From NCBI RefSeq assembly GCF_014534645.1, contig NZ_JACVQF010000189.1, positions 105,376 through 169,375 of the forward strand: a stretch of DNA of 64,000 nucleotides. Reading direction: 5' to 3'. Source of the DNA: Streptomyces griseicoloratus. GTDB lineage: Bacteria > Actinomycetota > Actinomycetes > Streptomycetales > Streptomycetaceae. Position 1 is the first letter of the stretch. Each line of letters begins with the position of its first letter. The notes beneath the pieces were generated by a model. It saw only the letters and a program-made list of their open reading frames with translations, ran no database searches and was not told where the DNA came from. The position numbers and the translations under genes were made by a program. Shown in pieces: positions 28,562 to 37,297 of this stretch.

Positions 28562-29335
28562 ATGAGGCGGCACAGCAGGATCCGTACCGTTTGGGCCGCG
28601 GGCGCGGCCCTCGCTCTCACCCTGGTCACCGGATGCGAGGGACTCGTCGAGGGCGACGGGCCCACGGCCTCGGAAGGCGGGGCCGAGGCGCCGGCGGCCG
28701 GACACGCCGTCAGCCCGCTGCGCAACCCGGACGGCACCGGGCCCGGCCTCGCCCCGGTCGTGGGCGACGGCCCCGAGGCGGCCGCCCGCAAGCTCGTCGA
28801 GGGCCTGCGGACCAAGGGGCGCGGCCCCAGGACGGGGTACGACCGGGACGAGTTCGGCTACGCCTGGATGGACTCGGCCGACGGTGTGCCGCTCGCCCGG
28901 AACGGCTGTGACACGCGGAACGACCTGCTGAAACGAGACGGCCAGAAGCTGCGCTTCCGCTCCGGCTCCGACTGTGTGGTCGTCGCCATGACGCTGGACG
29001 ATCCCTACACCGGCACGACCGTCGAGTGGCGCAAACAGCAGGCGAGCGAGGTCCAGATCGACCACGTCGTGCCGCTGTCGTACAGCTGGCAGATGGGCTC
29101 CTCGCGATGGCCGGAGAGCAAGCGCGAACAACTGGCGAACGACCCGCTGAACCTGCTCCCCGTGCAGGGCCGCGCCAACTCGGCCAAGCGCGACTCCGGG
29201 CCGGCGTCCTGGCTTCCGCCGAACAGGTCGGTCCGGTGCGCGTACGCGGTCCGCTTCGCGCAGGTCGCCGCCAAGTACGAACTGGCGGTGACCGCACCGG
29301 ACCGGCAGGCGATGCTGCGTCAGTGCGGCGGCTGA
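28562..29335 (+). CDS. Secreted HNH-type nuclease-like lipoprotein (DUF1524)
   Basis: 257 residues. Seen: lipoprotein signal with lipobox LVTGC (Cys25), a Gly/Glu-rich spacer, then an HNH/DUF1524 domain: conserved FGYAWMD, IDHVVPLSYSW (Asp167, His168), NDPLNLLPVQGRANSAKRDS and GPASWLPPN. Four cysteines in the mature part suggest disulfides outside the cell. Expected role: extracellular or surface DNA degradation, perhaps nutrient recycling during mycelial lysis. Substrate is inferred from the HNH fold. Divergent from the antitoxin-like gene. Confidence 0.85.
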   Translation: MRRHSRIRTVWAAGAALALTLVTGCEGLVEGDGPTASEGGAEAPAAGHAVSPLRNPDGTGPGLAPVVGDGPEAAARKLVEGLRTKGRGPRTGYDRDEFGYAWMDSADGVPLARNGCDTRNDLLKRDGQKLRFRSGSDCVVVAMTLDDPYTGTTVEWRKQQASEVQIDHVVPLSYSWQMGSSRWPESKREQLANDPLNLLPVQGRANSAKRDSGPASWLPPNRSVRCAYAVRFAQVAAKYELAVTAPDRQAMLRQCGG

Positions 29336-29386
29336 CGGGCACAAATCCGCTTTCCGGTCCCCGCCCCCGCTGCCTACGGTGACCCC

Positions 29387-30130
29387 ATGGAGCTGAAGGT
29401 ATCGAGTCTCGCCGAGCGCCCCGAGATGCTGGACCGGGTCCGCGACATGGCCGACAGCTGGCCCGCGTTCGCCGTCGAGGACCTCTCGGGCAACGCCCAC
29501 TACCCGCGCATACCCGTCGAACTGCCCGAGTACGTGCAGTTCGCCGAGGACGAGTACGGCGAGGTCGTCGCCCACGCCTACAGCGTGCCGTTCGCGCTCC
29601 ACGCCGAAGGGCGCGGCGCCCTGCCCGCGCGCGGCTGGAGCGAGGTGCTCGTCTGGGCCTTCAGTGACCTGCGCCGGGACGTCCGGCCCGACACCGTCAG
29701 CGCCATCTCCGTCGTCGTCGCCCCGCAGGCCCAGGGGCGCGGCCTGTCCGGCCGGATGCTCGCCGCCATGCGCGACAACGCCCGCGCGCACGGCTTCCGC
29801 GAGGTCGTCGCTCCCGTCCGCCCCAATGCCAAGCACCTCGAACCGCACACCCCGATCGAGGAGTACGCCCGCCGCGTCCGCCCCGACGGCCTGCCGCACG
29901 ACCCCTGGCTGCGCGTCCACGCCCGGGCCGGCGCCACCCTCGACTCCGTGGCCCCGGCCTCCATGACCGTCTCCGCGTCCCTTGAGGAGTGGCGCCGTTG
30001 GACGGGGCTGCCCTTCGACACCGCGGGCGACGTCGAGGTGCCCGGCGCGCTGGTGCCGGTGCACTGCGAGCCGGAGCGCGGCTACGCGGTGTACGTCGAG
30101 CCCAACGTGTGGATGCGGCACGCGCTGTGA
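29387..30130 (+). CDS. GNAT-family N-acetyltransferase
   Basis: 247 residues. The acetyl-CoA-binding signature is visible in VVVAPQAQGRGLSGRMLAAMRDNARAHGF (Q/R-x2-G-x-G/S pattern within QGRGLSGRM). N-terminal part ELKVSSLAERPEMLDRV and a C-terminal beta-rich region without further motifs. Substrate unknown. ATG 29387 lies 51 bp after the HNH gene and lacks a clear ribosome site, so it could be leaderless or weakly translated. Convergent with the lipoprotein gene 12 bp away. Confidence 0.8.
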   Translation: MELKVSSLAERPEMLDRVRDMADSWPAFAVEDLSGNAHYPRIPVELPEYVQFAEDEYGEVVAHAYSVPFALHAEGRGALPARGWSEVLVWAFSDLRRDVRPDTVSAISVVVAPQAQGRGLSGRMLAAMRDNARAHGFREVVAPVRPNAKHLEPHTPIEEYARRVRPDGLPHDPWLRVHARAGATLDSVAPASMTVSASLEEWRRWTGLPFDTAGDVEVPGALVPVHCEPERGYAVYVEPNVWMRHAL

Positions 30131-30142
30131 GCCCCCGGCCGG

Positions 30143-30943
30143 TCAGCCGGCCAGCGCGTCCAGGTCGACGATCTCGCCGTCGGGCTTGCGGGCCGGGACC
30201 GGGACGTCGTAGTCGCTGAAGGTCAGGGAGCCGGGGTCCGTCGCGGACGTGCTGTCGACCCGCAGCAGGTACGGGGTGCCCTCGGTGGCGACGTAGAGCG
30301 TCTGCCGGTCCGTGCCGTCCCGCTCGCTCAGGACGATGGCGGAGGCGCCGTCGACCGTGGTCGTCGTGCCCCGCGTGGCGTCCGAATCGACGTCCTGCGC
30401 GCCGCTGAGCACCGTGTCCAGGTCGCAGAAGGCCGCGATGTCCTGGGCGTCCTGCCCCGTGACGGACATCTTGGTCCACCGCCCGGCCAGCATGGCCACG
30501 GTCGCGTCGGTCTCCGCGGCGGACTCGCCCTCGCTCTGGGCGCGCAGGAACGCCTCGTCGTACTTCAGGTAGACGGCGTCCCCGGTCTTGACCAACCGGG
30601 CTTCGCCCTCGCCGTCGGCGCTCATCGTCCCGGCGCACTCGCCCTTCCTGTCCATGGCCAGGTCGACCCGGATGGTGCCGCCGCCCTGGTCGTCCGGGAC
30701 GTCACCCGTGATCCGGAGGGAGGCGGCGCCGGCGGTGGCCTTCACGGCCCGCTCCGCGATCTGTCCGCCGGTCAGCCCGGCGAACGGTTCCTTCTTCTCT
30801 CCCGTCTTCCTCTCCGAGGTGTTCGGCTTCTGCCCGGACGTACCCGGCCCGGCGTCCGCCCGGTCCTGGCCCGGCAGGCAGCCGGTCAGTCCGGTGGCCG
30901 CGGCGGCGACGACGCAGAGCGCCGCGAAAGCGGTACGACGCAT
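30143..30943 (-). CDS. Lipoprotein, LppX/LprG-like fold suspected
   Basis: 266 residues. Seen: lipobox GLTGC (Cys22), a charged Lys/Glu/Thr spacer, then a beta-rich region typical of actinobacterial lipoproteins: AERAVKATAGAASLRITGDV, a YLKYDEAFLRA step, WTKMSVTGQD and a final LTFSDYDVPVPARKP. This resembles the LppX/LprA/LprF/LprG family, which binds lipids and moves them across the envelope; assignment is by pattern and should be checked by profile. AAGGGGA precedes ATG 30943. Followed downstream by nothing on the same strand except the GNAT gene's convergent end. Confidence 0.7.
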   Translation of the reverse strand: MRRTAFAALCVVAAAATGLTGCLPGQDRADAGPGTSGQKPNTSERKTGEKKEPFAGLTGGQIAERAVKATAGAASLRITGDVPDDQGGGTIRVDLAMDRKGECAGTMSADGEGEARLVKTGDAVYLKYDEAFLRAQSEGESAAETDATVAMLAGRWTKMSVTGQDAQDIAAFCDLDTVLSGAQDVDSDATRGTTTTVDGASAIVLSERDGTDRQTLYVATEGTPYLLRVDSTSATDPGSLTFSDYDVPVPARKPDGEIVDLDALAG

Positions 30944-31015
30944 GGATTCCCCTTGGTCCTGGTGTGGTGGTGAGCCCGAGTGGCGGGACGGGCCGGATGC
31001 CCGAGGGCCGGTCCG

Positions 31016-31696
31016 TCAGCCGGTCTTCTGCCAGTCCTTGCAGCCGGTCGTCTTGAAGTAGCCGTCCGAGGCGCTGATCGTCACGACCGCCGTACCGCTC
31101 ACGTTGTCGTTCGCGATGATCGAGTCGAGGGAGTGCTCGGCGTCCTTGGCGCGCTCCCAGTAGCACATGTCGTCGGTGTTGCCGGTGGACTTGTAGGTGC
31201 CGGGGGCGATGTCGGCGCCGACCGCGAACATGCCGCCGTCTCCGGCCATCTTGGCGGCGGGGTTCCCCTTCGCCTTCGGGTCGACGGCCTCCCAGTCGTT
31301 GCACCCGCTCGACTTGAAGATCTTGTCGGTGGCCTTGACGGTGACGTAACTGGTGCCGCTCACATTGTCGTTGGCCAGCAGCGAGTCCATCTCGCCCGAG
31401 GCGTCCTTGGCCCGCTCCCAGTAGCACATGGAGTCGGTGTTGCCGGTCGTGCGGTACGTGCCCGGCTTGACGTCCGCGCCCACCTCGAAGTCGCCGTCCC
31501 CCGCGAACGCCGCCTTCTTCCCGGCGTCCTCCGCCTTGCCCGCGTCCTTCTCGCCGCCGGACTGCCGCTGTGCGGAGGCCGAAGAACCCTTGTCGCCGGA
31601 ACCGCCGTCCCCGTCGCCGCCGCCGTTCGCCGACACGGCACCGATGACGACGATCCCCACGACGGCGCCCAGCGCGACCTTGCCCTTCATGCCCAT
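31016..31696 (-). CDS. Exported protein with a duplicated ~67-residue domain
   Basis: 226 residues. N-terminal hydrophobic segment (GKVALGAVVGIVVIGAVSA) acts as signal or anchor; no lipobox. Linker rich in Gly, Ser, Lys. Then two copies of one domain, residues 69-135 and 157-224, each with VGADxxPGTYxxTGNTDxMC, YWERAKDA, ANDNVSGT and a terminal C(N/K)DW. Each copy has two cysteines (91/132 and 178/219), suggesting one disulfide per domain. Function not known to me. Start: ATG 31696 has GGAGGGGAC upstream; a TTG at 31714 is also in frame. Its stop lies 72 bp before the lipoprotein start on the same strand. Confidence 0.75.
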   Translation of the reverse strand: MGMKGKVALGAVVGIVVIGAVSANGGGDGDGGSGDKGSSASAQRQSGGEKDAGKAEDAGKKAAFAGDGDFEVGADVKPGTYRTTGNTDSMCYWERAKDASGEMDSLLANDNVSGTSYVTVKATDKIFKSSGCNDWEAVDPKAKGNPAAKMAGDGGMFAVGADIAPGTYKSTGNTDDMCYWERAKDAEHSLDSIIANDNVSGTAVVTISASDGYFKTTGCKDWQKTG

Positions 31697-31771
31697 GGCT
31701 GTGTCCCCTCCCAATGCGGCAGCCGCCGCCTTGCCGGCGGCTGCTCGTTCGCGTGGTCAATAAGACCAGAG

Positions 31772-31801
31772 CCTGTGAACCGAGTCAACCAGGTTCACAG
31801 G
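31772..31801. promoter_or_regulatory. Perfect 10-bp inverted repeat, candidate operator
   Basis: CCTGTGAACC, 10-nt spacer, GGTTCACAGG, in the divergent region between the duplicated-domain protein and the methylase fusion. Spacing of half-sites (about two helical turns centre to centre) suits a dimeric HTH regulator. The methylase itself carries an N-terminal HTH and could bind here (speculation). Confidence 0.55.
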
Positions 31802-31892
31802 ATGGCGCGTGTACACGAGCGTGAATGCCGTGATCACGTGCGCATCGGTATGCTCGGCGTCACACAGGGACGGGACGAGGGGAGCCGCGCGG

Positions 31893-34124
31893 GTGCAGGA
31901 CAACGCGACAGAAGTGACCGCCGCCGGAATCGCACGGCTCGCCGGCGTCGGCCGCGCCGCCGTGAGCAACTGGCGCCGGCGTCACGCCGACTTCCCGAAG
32001 CCCGTCGGCGGCACCGAGACCAGCCCCTCCTTCGCCCTCGCCGAGGTGGAGTCCTGGCTGCGCGGACACGGCAAGCTCGCCGAGGTCCCCCTGCGGGAGC
32101 GGGTCTGGCAGCAGCTCGTCGGCCACCCCGAGGGCCCGGTCGCCGCGCTCACCCACGCCGGCTGCGTCCTGCTGCTCATCCACGACCGTCCCACCCTGTG
32201 GCTGGAGCTGAGCGCCGGCTCCGACGAGCGGCTCGCCGCGATGCTGCCGGGGGCGCTGGAGCAGGTCCTGACGCCGCGCTTCGGGGCGGCGCCCGCGGAC
32301 CCGGGCGAAGGGCGCACCCACGAGGCAGCCGGTGTGAGCGGACCGGCCGCTGTGAACACACCGTCCGGCGCCAACCCGTCCGGCGCCGTTCACACCCCCG
32401 ACGCGGCCCACGGCGCCCCGCAGGCCGGGAACACGCCCGCCACGGCCCACGCCGTACCCCGGCCCGGCGGAGCCCCGTCGGCCCCGCGGACGTCCCCCGC
32501 CGTCCAGGCCCCCACCGGCACCGCGCTCCTGCCCTCCGTCCCCCTCCTGCGCGGCGCGGCCGAACTGGCCGCCGAGTCGGGCGCCCGGCAGACCTTCGAG
32601 TTCCTGCTCGGCCGGCACCTGGACGCCAACCCCCGCCAGTACACGCTCACCCCCGCCGGCCTCGCCGGCCTCATGGCGGACCTCGCCGGCCCCGCCCGCA
32701 CCGTCCTCGACCCGGCCTGCGGCACCGGAGCCCTCCTGCGCGCCGTCGCCCCCCGCCCCGGCCAGGAGCTGTACGCCCAGGAGGCCGCCGCCGACCTCGC
32801 CGCGCTCACCGCACTCCGGCTCGCCCTCAACACTCCGGCCACCGTGCGCGCCGCCACCGGCGACACCCTGCGCGCCGACGCCTTCCCCGGGCTGCGCGCC
32901 GACGCCGTCCTGTGCCACCCGCCGTTCAACGAGCGCAACTGGGGGCACGACGAACTCGCCTACGACCCCCGCTGGGAGTACGGCTTCCCGGCCCGCACCG
33001 AGTCCGAACTGGCCTGGGTGCAGCACGCGCTGGCCCGGCTGAGGGACGGCGGCACCGCCGTGCTCCTCATGCCGCCCGCCGCCGCCTCCCGCCGCTCCGG
33101 CCGCCGTATCCGGGCCGACCTGCTGCGCCGGGGTGCACTGCGCGCCGTGGTCGCGCTGCCGGTCGGCGCCGCACCGCCGTACAACATCCCGCTCCACCTG
33201 TGGGTGCTGCGCCGGCCGGAGAAGGCGCCCGCCCAGCCGGAGGTGCTGCTCGCCGACGTGGGGCAGTTCGCCGGGGAAGGCCGCGGCGGCCCGGACTGGC
33301 GGGCCGTGGGCGAGGCCGTCCTCGGCTCCTGGCGGCACTTCGACCGCACCGGACGGCTCGGCGAACGGCCGGGACTGGCCCGCTCCCTGCCCGTCATCGA
33401 ACTCCTCGACGACGACGTCGACCTGGCCCCCGCCCGCCGCCTGCCGCCCCCCGCGGCCGCCGACGGCGCCGAACAGCTCACGGACGTGCGCACCCGCCTC
33501 GGCGAGACCCTGCGCCTGACCGCCGACCTCACCCCCGCGCCCGCCGACGCCGTACAGCCCGCACCCCGCTGGCCGCTGACCACCGTCGGCGAACTCGCGC
33601 GCGCCGGCGCCCTGCTGATGCGCACCGGCGGAAACGGCGGCCACGCGCGCGTACCCGTGCTCACCGACCACGACGTCCTCGCCGGCACAAGCCCCTCCGG
33701 CACCCTGCCGGAGAGCGACGAGGAACCCGTGCTGACCGAACCCGGGGACGTCGTCGTCCCGGTGCTCGGCGGCGGCTCCGTCGCGCGCGTGGTCGACGAC
33801 GCCACCGCCGGTGCCGCCCTCGGCCGCAACCTCGTGCTGCTGCGCCCCGACCCCGCGGCGCTCGACCCCTGGTTCCTCGCCGGCTTCCTGCGCGGCACCG
33901 CCAACAACCGCCAGGCCAGCAGCTACGCCTCCACCGCCACCCGGCTCGACGTGCGGCGCCTGCAGCTGCCCCGGCTCCCGCTCGGCGAGCAGCGCCGCTA
34001 CGGCGACCGGTTCCGCGCCCTCGACGAGTTCGAGCGGGCGCTCAGGCTCGCGGGCCGCCTCGGCGAGCAACTCGTACGCGGGATGTACGACGGGCTCACG
34101 GACGGTACGGTCGCGCCCGGCTGA
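31893..34124 (+). CDS. HTH - adenine-specific DNA methylase - specificity-domain fusion
   Basis: 743 residues. Layout: N-terminal DNA-binding HTH (ARLAGVGRAAVSNWRRR, about residues 10-60); Ala/Pro/Gly-rich linker (about 130-215); type I HsdM-like N6-adenine methylase with SAM motif DPACGTGALL (from residue 273) and catalytic box CHPPFNERNW (341-350) where the usual form is N/D/S-PP-Y/F; C-terminal HsdS-like target-recognition half (about 550-740; EPGDVVVPVLGG, YASTATRLDVRRLQLPRLPL). No restriction subunit lies nearby, so it is either a solitary epigenetic methylase, or a catalytically altered regulator given the His in place of Asn/Asp/Ser. GTG 31893 has GAGGGGAG upstream; the frame is open to 31809. 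Confidence 0.85.
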   Translation: MQDNATEVTAAGIARLAGVGRAAVSNWRRRHADFPKPVGGTETSPSFALAEVESWLRGHGKLAEVPLRERVWQQLVGHPEGPVAALTHAGCVLLLIHDRPTLWLELSAGSDERLAAMLPGALEQVLTPRFGAAPADPGEGRTHEAAGVSGPAAVNTPSGANPSGAVHTPDAAHGAPQAGNTPATAHAVPRPGGAPSAPRTSPAVQAPTGTALLPSVPLLRGAAELAAESGARQTFEFLLGRHLDANPRQYTLTPAGLAGLMADLAGPARTVLDPACGTGALLRAVAPRPGQELYAQEAAADLAALTALRLALNTPATVRAATGDTLRADAFPGLRADAVLCHPPFNERNWGHDELAYDPRWEYGFPARTESELAWVQHALARLRDGGTAVLLMPPAAASRRSGRRIRADLLRRGALRAVVALPVGAAPPYNIPLHLWVLRRPEKAPAQPEVLLADVGQFAGEGRGGPDWRAVGEAVLGSWRHFDRTGRLGERPGLARSLPVIELLDDDVDLAPARRLPPPAAADGAEQLTDVRTRLGETLRLTADLTPAPADAVQPAPRWPLTTVGELARAGALLMRTGGNGGHARVPVLTDHDVLAGTSPSGTLPESDEEPVLTEPGDVVVPVLGGGSVARVVDDATAGAALGRNLVLLRPDPAALDPWFLAGFLRGTANNRQASSYASTATRLDVRRLQLPRLPLGEQRRYGDRFRALDEFERALRLAGRLGEQLVRGMYDGLTDGTVAPG

Positions 34125-34244
34125 CGGTCCGGGGACGGGAAGTGATCAGCACGACAACGGTTCGGTACAACCAGGGACCGCTTGTCCGTGTCGGCCTATA
34201 CGCTCGAAGCGACATTCGCCCGTCTTGAGGTCCCAGGAGCAGCC

Positions 34245-34874
34245 ATGCACGGCCACGGCTACACGCAGCCGGTGAAGCAGCCACCGCCCACAGGGTGGTT
34301 GGTCTTCCTGCGCGTGCTGTTCGTGGCGCTGTCGATCCTCAGCATCGGAATCCTCGCCTGGACGATGCTGCTGCGCCTGGCCATCGTCACGCGCAAGGGG
34401 CTGGACTGGGGGCTCTTCGTCGCGGCGCTCGTGGCCGACGCCCTCGCGCTCGTCCTGGTCGGCACCGAGCCCGGCGACGAGATCCACACCGCGGGCGGCT
34501 GGACCGGCATGGCCCTGCTCCTCGGCACCCTCGTGGCCGCCATGGCCTACTACCTCTCGGCCGACGTGCGCCACTTCCACCAGCTCCGCTACGGCGCCGG
34601 CTACAGCCCGCAGCCGGCGCCCGCACCGGCGTACGGCTACCCGCAGCCCCCGGCGCCCTACACGGCGACCACCGTGCCGCACACGGCCGCGCCGCCCTAT
34701 GCGCCCCCGGTCCCGCACACCCCCCACACCCCGCCCCCGATGCCGCAGCCGCCCGCCCCCACGCCGCCGCCCCGGCAGCCGGGCCCCGCCCGCATCGACC
34801 AGGTGCGCGCCGAACTCGACGAGCTCAGCGACTACCTGCGCAGACACGACGGCAACCACGAGGGCGGAAGGTGA
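34245..34874 (+). CDS. Membrane protein with Pro-rich tail, kinase-linked
   Basis: 209 residues. Seen: three hydrophobic helices (about residues 18-40, 55-75, 85-105), then a long Pro/Ala/Tyr-rich cytosolic tail (AYGYPQPPAPYTATTVPH and similar) and a short terminal helix ARIDQVRAELDELSDYL. No enzyme motif. CAGGAG precedes ATG 34245. Its stop overlaps the kinase start by 4 nt (GTGA), so the two are translated together; it may be the membrane anchor, substrate or sensor of the kinase (inference). Confidence 0.75.
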   Translation: MHGHGYTQPVKQPPPTGWLVFLRVLFVALSILSIGILAWTMLLRLAIVTRKGLDWGLFVAALVADALALVLVGTEPGDEIHTAGGWTGMALLLGTLVAAMAYYLSADVRHFHQLRYGAGYSPQPAPAPAYGYPQPPAPYTATTVPHTAAPPYAPPVPHTPHTPPPMPQPPAPTPPPRQPGPARIDQVRAELDELSDYLRRHDGNHEGGR

Positions 34875-36406
34875 CCGTGACGACAGGACGTGTCGTCGCC
34901 GGACGCTACGAGCTGTCCACGCTCATCGGCCAGGGCGGCATGGGACAGGTCTGGACGGCGTACGACCAGCGGCTCGACCGGCGCGTGGCCGTGAAACTGC
35001 TGCGCCCCGACAAGGTGGCCGGCCAGGAGGCGGACGAACTGCGCCGGCGCTTCGTGCGCGAGTGCCGGGTGACCGCCCAGGTCGACCACCCCGGCCTGGT
35101 CACCGTGCACGACGCGGGCAGCGAGGGCGAGGAGCTGTTCCTCGTCATGCAGTACGTCGACGGCGCCGACCTCTCCGACCACCTCGCCGAGCACGAGCCG
35201 TACCCGTGGCAGTGGGCCGTCGCGGTCGCCGCGCAACTGTGCGCCGTGCTGAGCGCCGTGCACGCCGTGCCGATCGTCCACCGCGACCTCAAGCCGCGCA
35301 ACGTGATGGTGAAGCAGGACGGCACGGTCACCGTCCTCGACCTCGGCGTCGCCTCCGTCATGGACGCCGACACCACCCGCCTCACCCACACCGGCACCCC
35401 CATCGGCTCGCCCGCCTACATGGCCCCGGAGCAGGCCATGGGCGGCGCCGTCGGCCCGTACACCGACCTTTACGCGCTCGGTGTGCTGCTGCACGAACTG
35501 CTCAGCGGCGACGTCCCGTTCGCGGGCTCCACGGCGCTCGGCGTGCTGCACCGGCACCTGTACGAGCCGCCGCTGCCCGTGCGCCGAGTCCGCCCCGAGG
35601 TCCCCGAGGCGCTCGAAGCGCTCGTCCTGCGTCTGCTCGCCAAGGACCCGCAGCACCGTCCCGCCTCCGCCCAGGAGGTCTACGAGGACCTGGCGCTGCT
35701 CCTGCCCGCCCGCGGCATGCCCACCGGAGGCCCCCTGGACCCCACGCGCCCCTTCGTGCGCCCCCATGCGCCGTGGCCGGACCGCGCGCGCACCCCGGCA
35801 CCGCGGCCGGCCCCCGTCCCGCCCGTCGCCGAGGCCGAGAAGCCCGACGTCGCCCGGGCCGTCGACGAGGTCAAGCGCCTCCTCGGCGAGGGCCGCATCA
35901 CCCAGGCCGTCGACATCCTCGGCGCGATCCTGCCCACCGCCGCCGAACAGCACGGCGAGCGCTCCCCGGTCGTGCGCACCCTGCGCAAGCAGTACGCGGC
36001 CACCCTCATGGACGACGGCCAGTACCGGCGCGCCCTGCCCGAGCTGCGCCGCCTCGCCGACGAGCGCGCCGCCGAGGCCGGCCAGGCCGACCCGCAGTCC
36101 CTGCGCCACCGCTTCGACGCCGCCCAGTGCCTGGAGCAGCTCGGCGAGGCGGCCGCGGCCCTCGCCGAGTACCGCGCGCTCCTGCCGTACTACGAGAACC
36201 AGTACGTGGCCGCCGGCGACCCGGACCTCGCCCACGACGTCCGCCGCCGCATCGGCCACCTGCTCCTCGCCCTCGGCGACCGCGCCGCCGCCCACGACAC
36301 GCTGGCCCGGCTGCTGCACGACGTGGAACGCGTCCACGGCCCCGGCCACCCCCTCGCGGCCGACATCCGGCGGACGCTGCAATGGCTGGGCCAGGTGCGC
36401 GGCTGA
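34871..36406 (+). CDS. Soluble Ser/Thr protein kinase with C-terminal TPR region
   Basis: 511 residues. Hanks-type kinase (about 10-275): Gly loop GQGGMG, Lys42 in VAVKLL, HRDLKPRNVMV (catalytic Asp139), DLG in place of DFG (Asp157), GSPAYMAPEQAMG activation/P+1 loop. Linker about 285-330, then TPR-like helices (about 335-505; DILGAILPTAAEQHG, YRRALPELRRLADERA). There is no transmembrane helix, unlike most Streptomyces PASTA kinases. GTG 34871 overlaps the upstream stop; GTG 34877 is the alternative with a better-spaced GGAAGG. Likely signals through protein partners bound by the TPR part. Confidence 0.92.
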   Translation: MTVTTGRVVAGRYELSTLIGQGGMGQVWTAYDQRLDRRVAVKLLRPDKVAGQEADELRRRFVRECRVTAQVDHPGLVTVHDAGSEGEELFLVMQYVDGADLSDHLAEHEPYPWQWAVAVAAQLCAVLSAVHAVPIVHRDLKPRNVMVKQDGTVTVLDLGVASVMDADTTRLTHTGTPIGSPAYMAPEQAMGGAVGPYTDLYALGVLLHELLSGDVPFAGSTALGVLHRHLYEPPLPVRRVRPEVPEALEALVLRLLAKDPQHRPASAQEVYEDLALLLPARGMPTGGPLDPTRPFVRPHAPWPDRARTPAPRPAPVPPVAEAEKPDVARAVDEVKRLLGEGRITQAVDILGAILPTAAEQHGERSPVVRTLRKQYAATLMDDGQYRRALPELRRLADERAAEAGQADPQSLRHRFDAAQCLEQLGEAAAALAEYRALLPYYENQYVAAGDPDLAHDVRRRIGHLLLALGDRAAAHDTLARLLHDVERVHGPGHPLAADIRRTLQWLGQVRG

Positions 36407-36552
36407 CGCCTCCCACGCGCGGGGCGGCGCGGCGGTGCCCGAAGTCCCGGTGAATCGTTGGTCGAATGGGTTGGCCGGAGCTCGCCCACTGCCTACCATC
36501 GATCACCGCAAGACTTTGTGCACCGTCGCACAATCTCCACCGGGAGGTTTCC

Positions 36553-37200
36553 TTGCACCGCCGCCGTCGCACCGCGCTCCTCCTCACCGCCGCGATCGCC
36601 ACCGCGGCACCCCTCCTGACCGCCTGCGGAAACGATGCGCATCCCGGCGCCGCGGCCGTCGTGGGCGACCAGCGGATCACCATCGCCCAGCTGGAGAGCC
36701 GGGTCGGCGAGGTGCGCGACGCACAGCGCGCCGCCGTACGGGACGAGGCCCAGTACGAGCAGGTCGTCGCCGGCACCGGCAGCCTCACCCGCGACACCCT
36801 GCACGGCATGGTCCTCGACCGGGTGCTGCACCGCGCCGCCCGGGACGCGGGCGTGACCGTGACCCGCAAGGAGGTCCAGCAGATGCGCGCCGGCCTGGAG
36901 CAGCAGGCCGGCGGGGCCCAGGAGCTGCGGACGGTCTGGCTGCAGCAGTACGGCGTTCCGCCCGAGCGCCTGGACGAGAACCTCCGCCTCCAGCTGGAGG
37001 CCCAGAAGCTCGCCGAGCACCTGGGCACCGACACCGGTCAGCCGGCGTTCTGGAAGGCCCTGTCCGAGGCCTCCGACCGGCTGAACGTCGACCTCAACCC
37101 CCGCTACGGCACCTGGGACGTCCAGAAGAGCGGCCGCGTCGACGCGAAGACGCCGTGGGTGCGCGAGGTCACGGCGGCGGGCCCGGCGCAGACGGCGTAG
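36553..37200 (+). CDS. SurA N-terminal-like lipoprotein
   Basis: 215 residues. Seen: basic start, hydrophobic stretch and lipobox LLTAC (Cys25); then VVGDQRITIAQLESRVGEVRDAQ and further helices typical of the SurA/trigger-factor-like N-terminal chaperone domain. The peptidyl-prolyl isomerase domain of SurA/PrsA is absent, so it is probably a chaperone-only lipoprotein. Start TTG 36553 is chosen because GGGAGG lies 5 nt upstream and it begins a proper signal (LHRRRRTALLL). It is directly upstream of mazG, with which this gene is paired in Streptomyces as I remember. Confidence 0.8.
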   Translation: MHRRRRTALLLTAAIATAAPLLTACGNDAHPGAAAVVGDQRITIAQLESRVGEVRDAQRAAVRDEAQYEQVVAGTGSLTRDTLHGMVLDRVLHRAARDAGVTVTRKEVQQMRAGLEQQAGGAQELRTVWLQQYGVPPERLDENLRLQLEAQKLAEHLGTDTGQPAFWKALSEASDRLNVDLNPRYGTWDVQKSGRVDAKTPWVREVTAAGPAQTA

Positions 37201-37297
37201 CCCCGGCTGCCTCCGGGGCCCGCAGCCGCAACGGTCCCGCGGTACAACGGGTCCCGCGGCGTCCGGGGCCGCCGGTGCCGTGCGTTACGTTCGAAGC

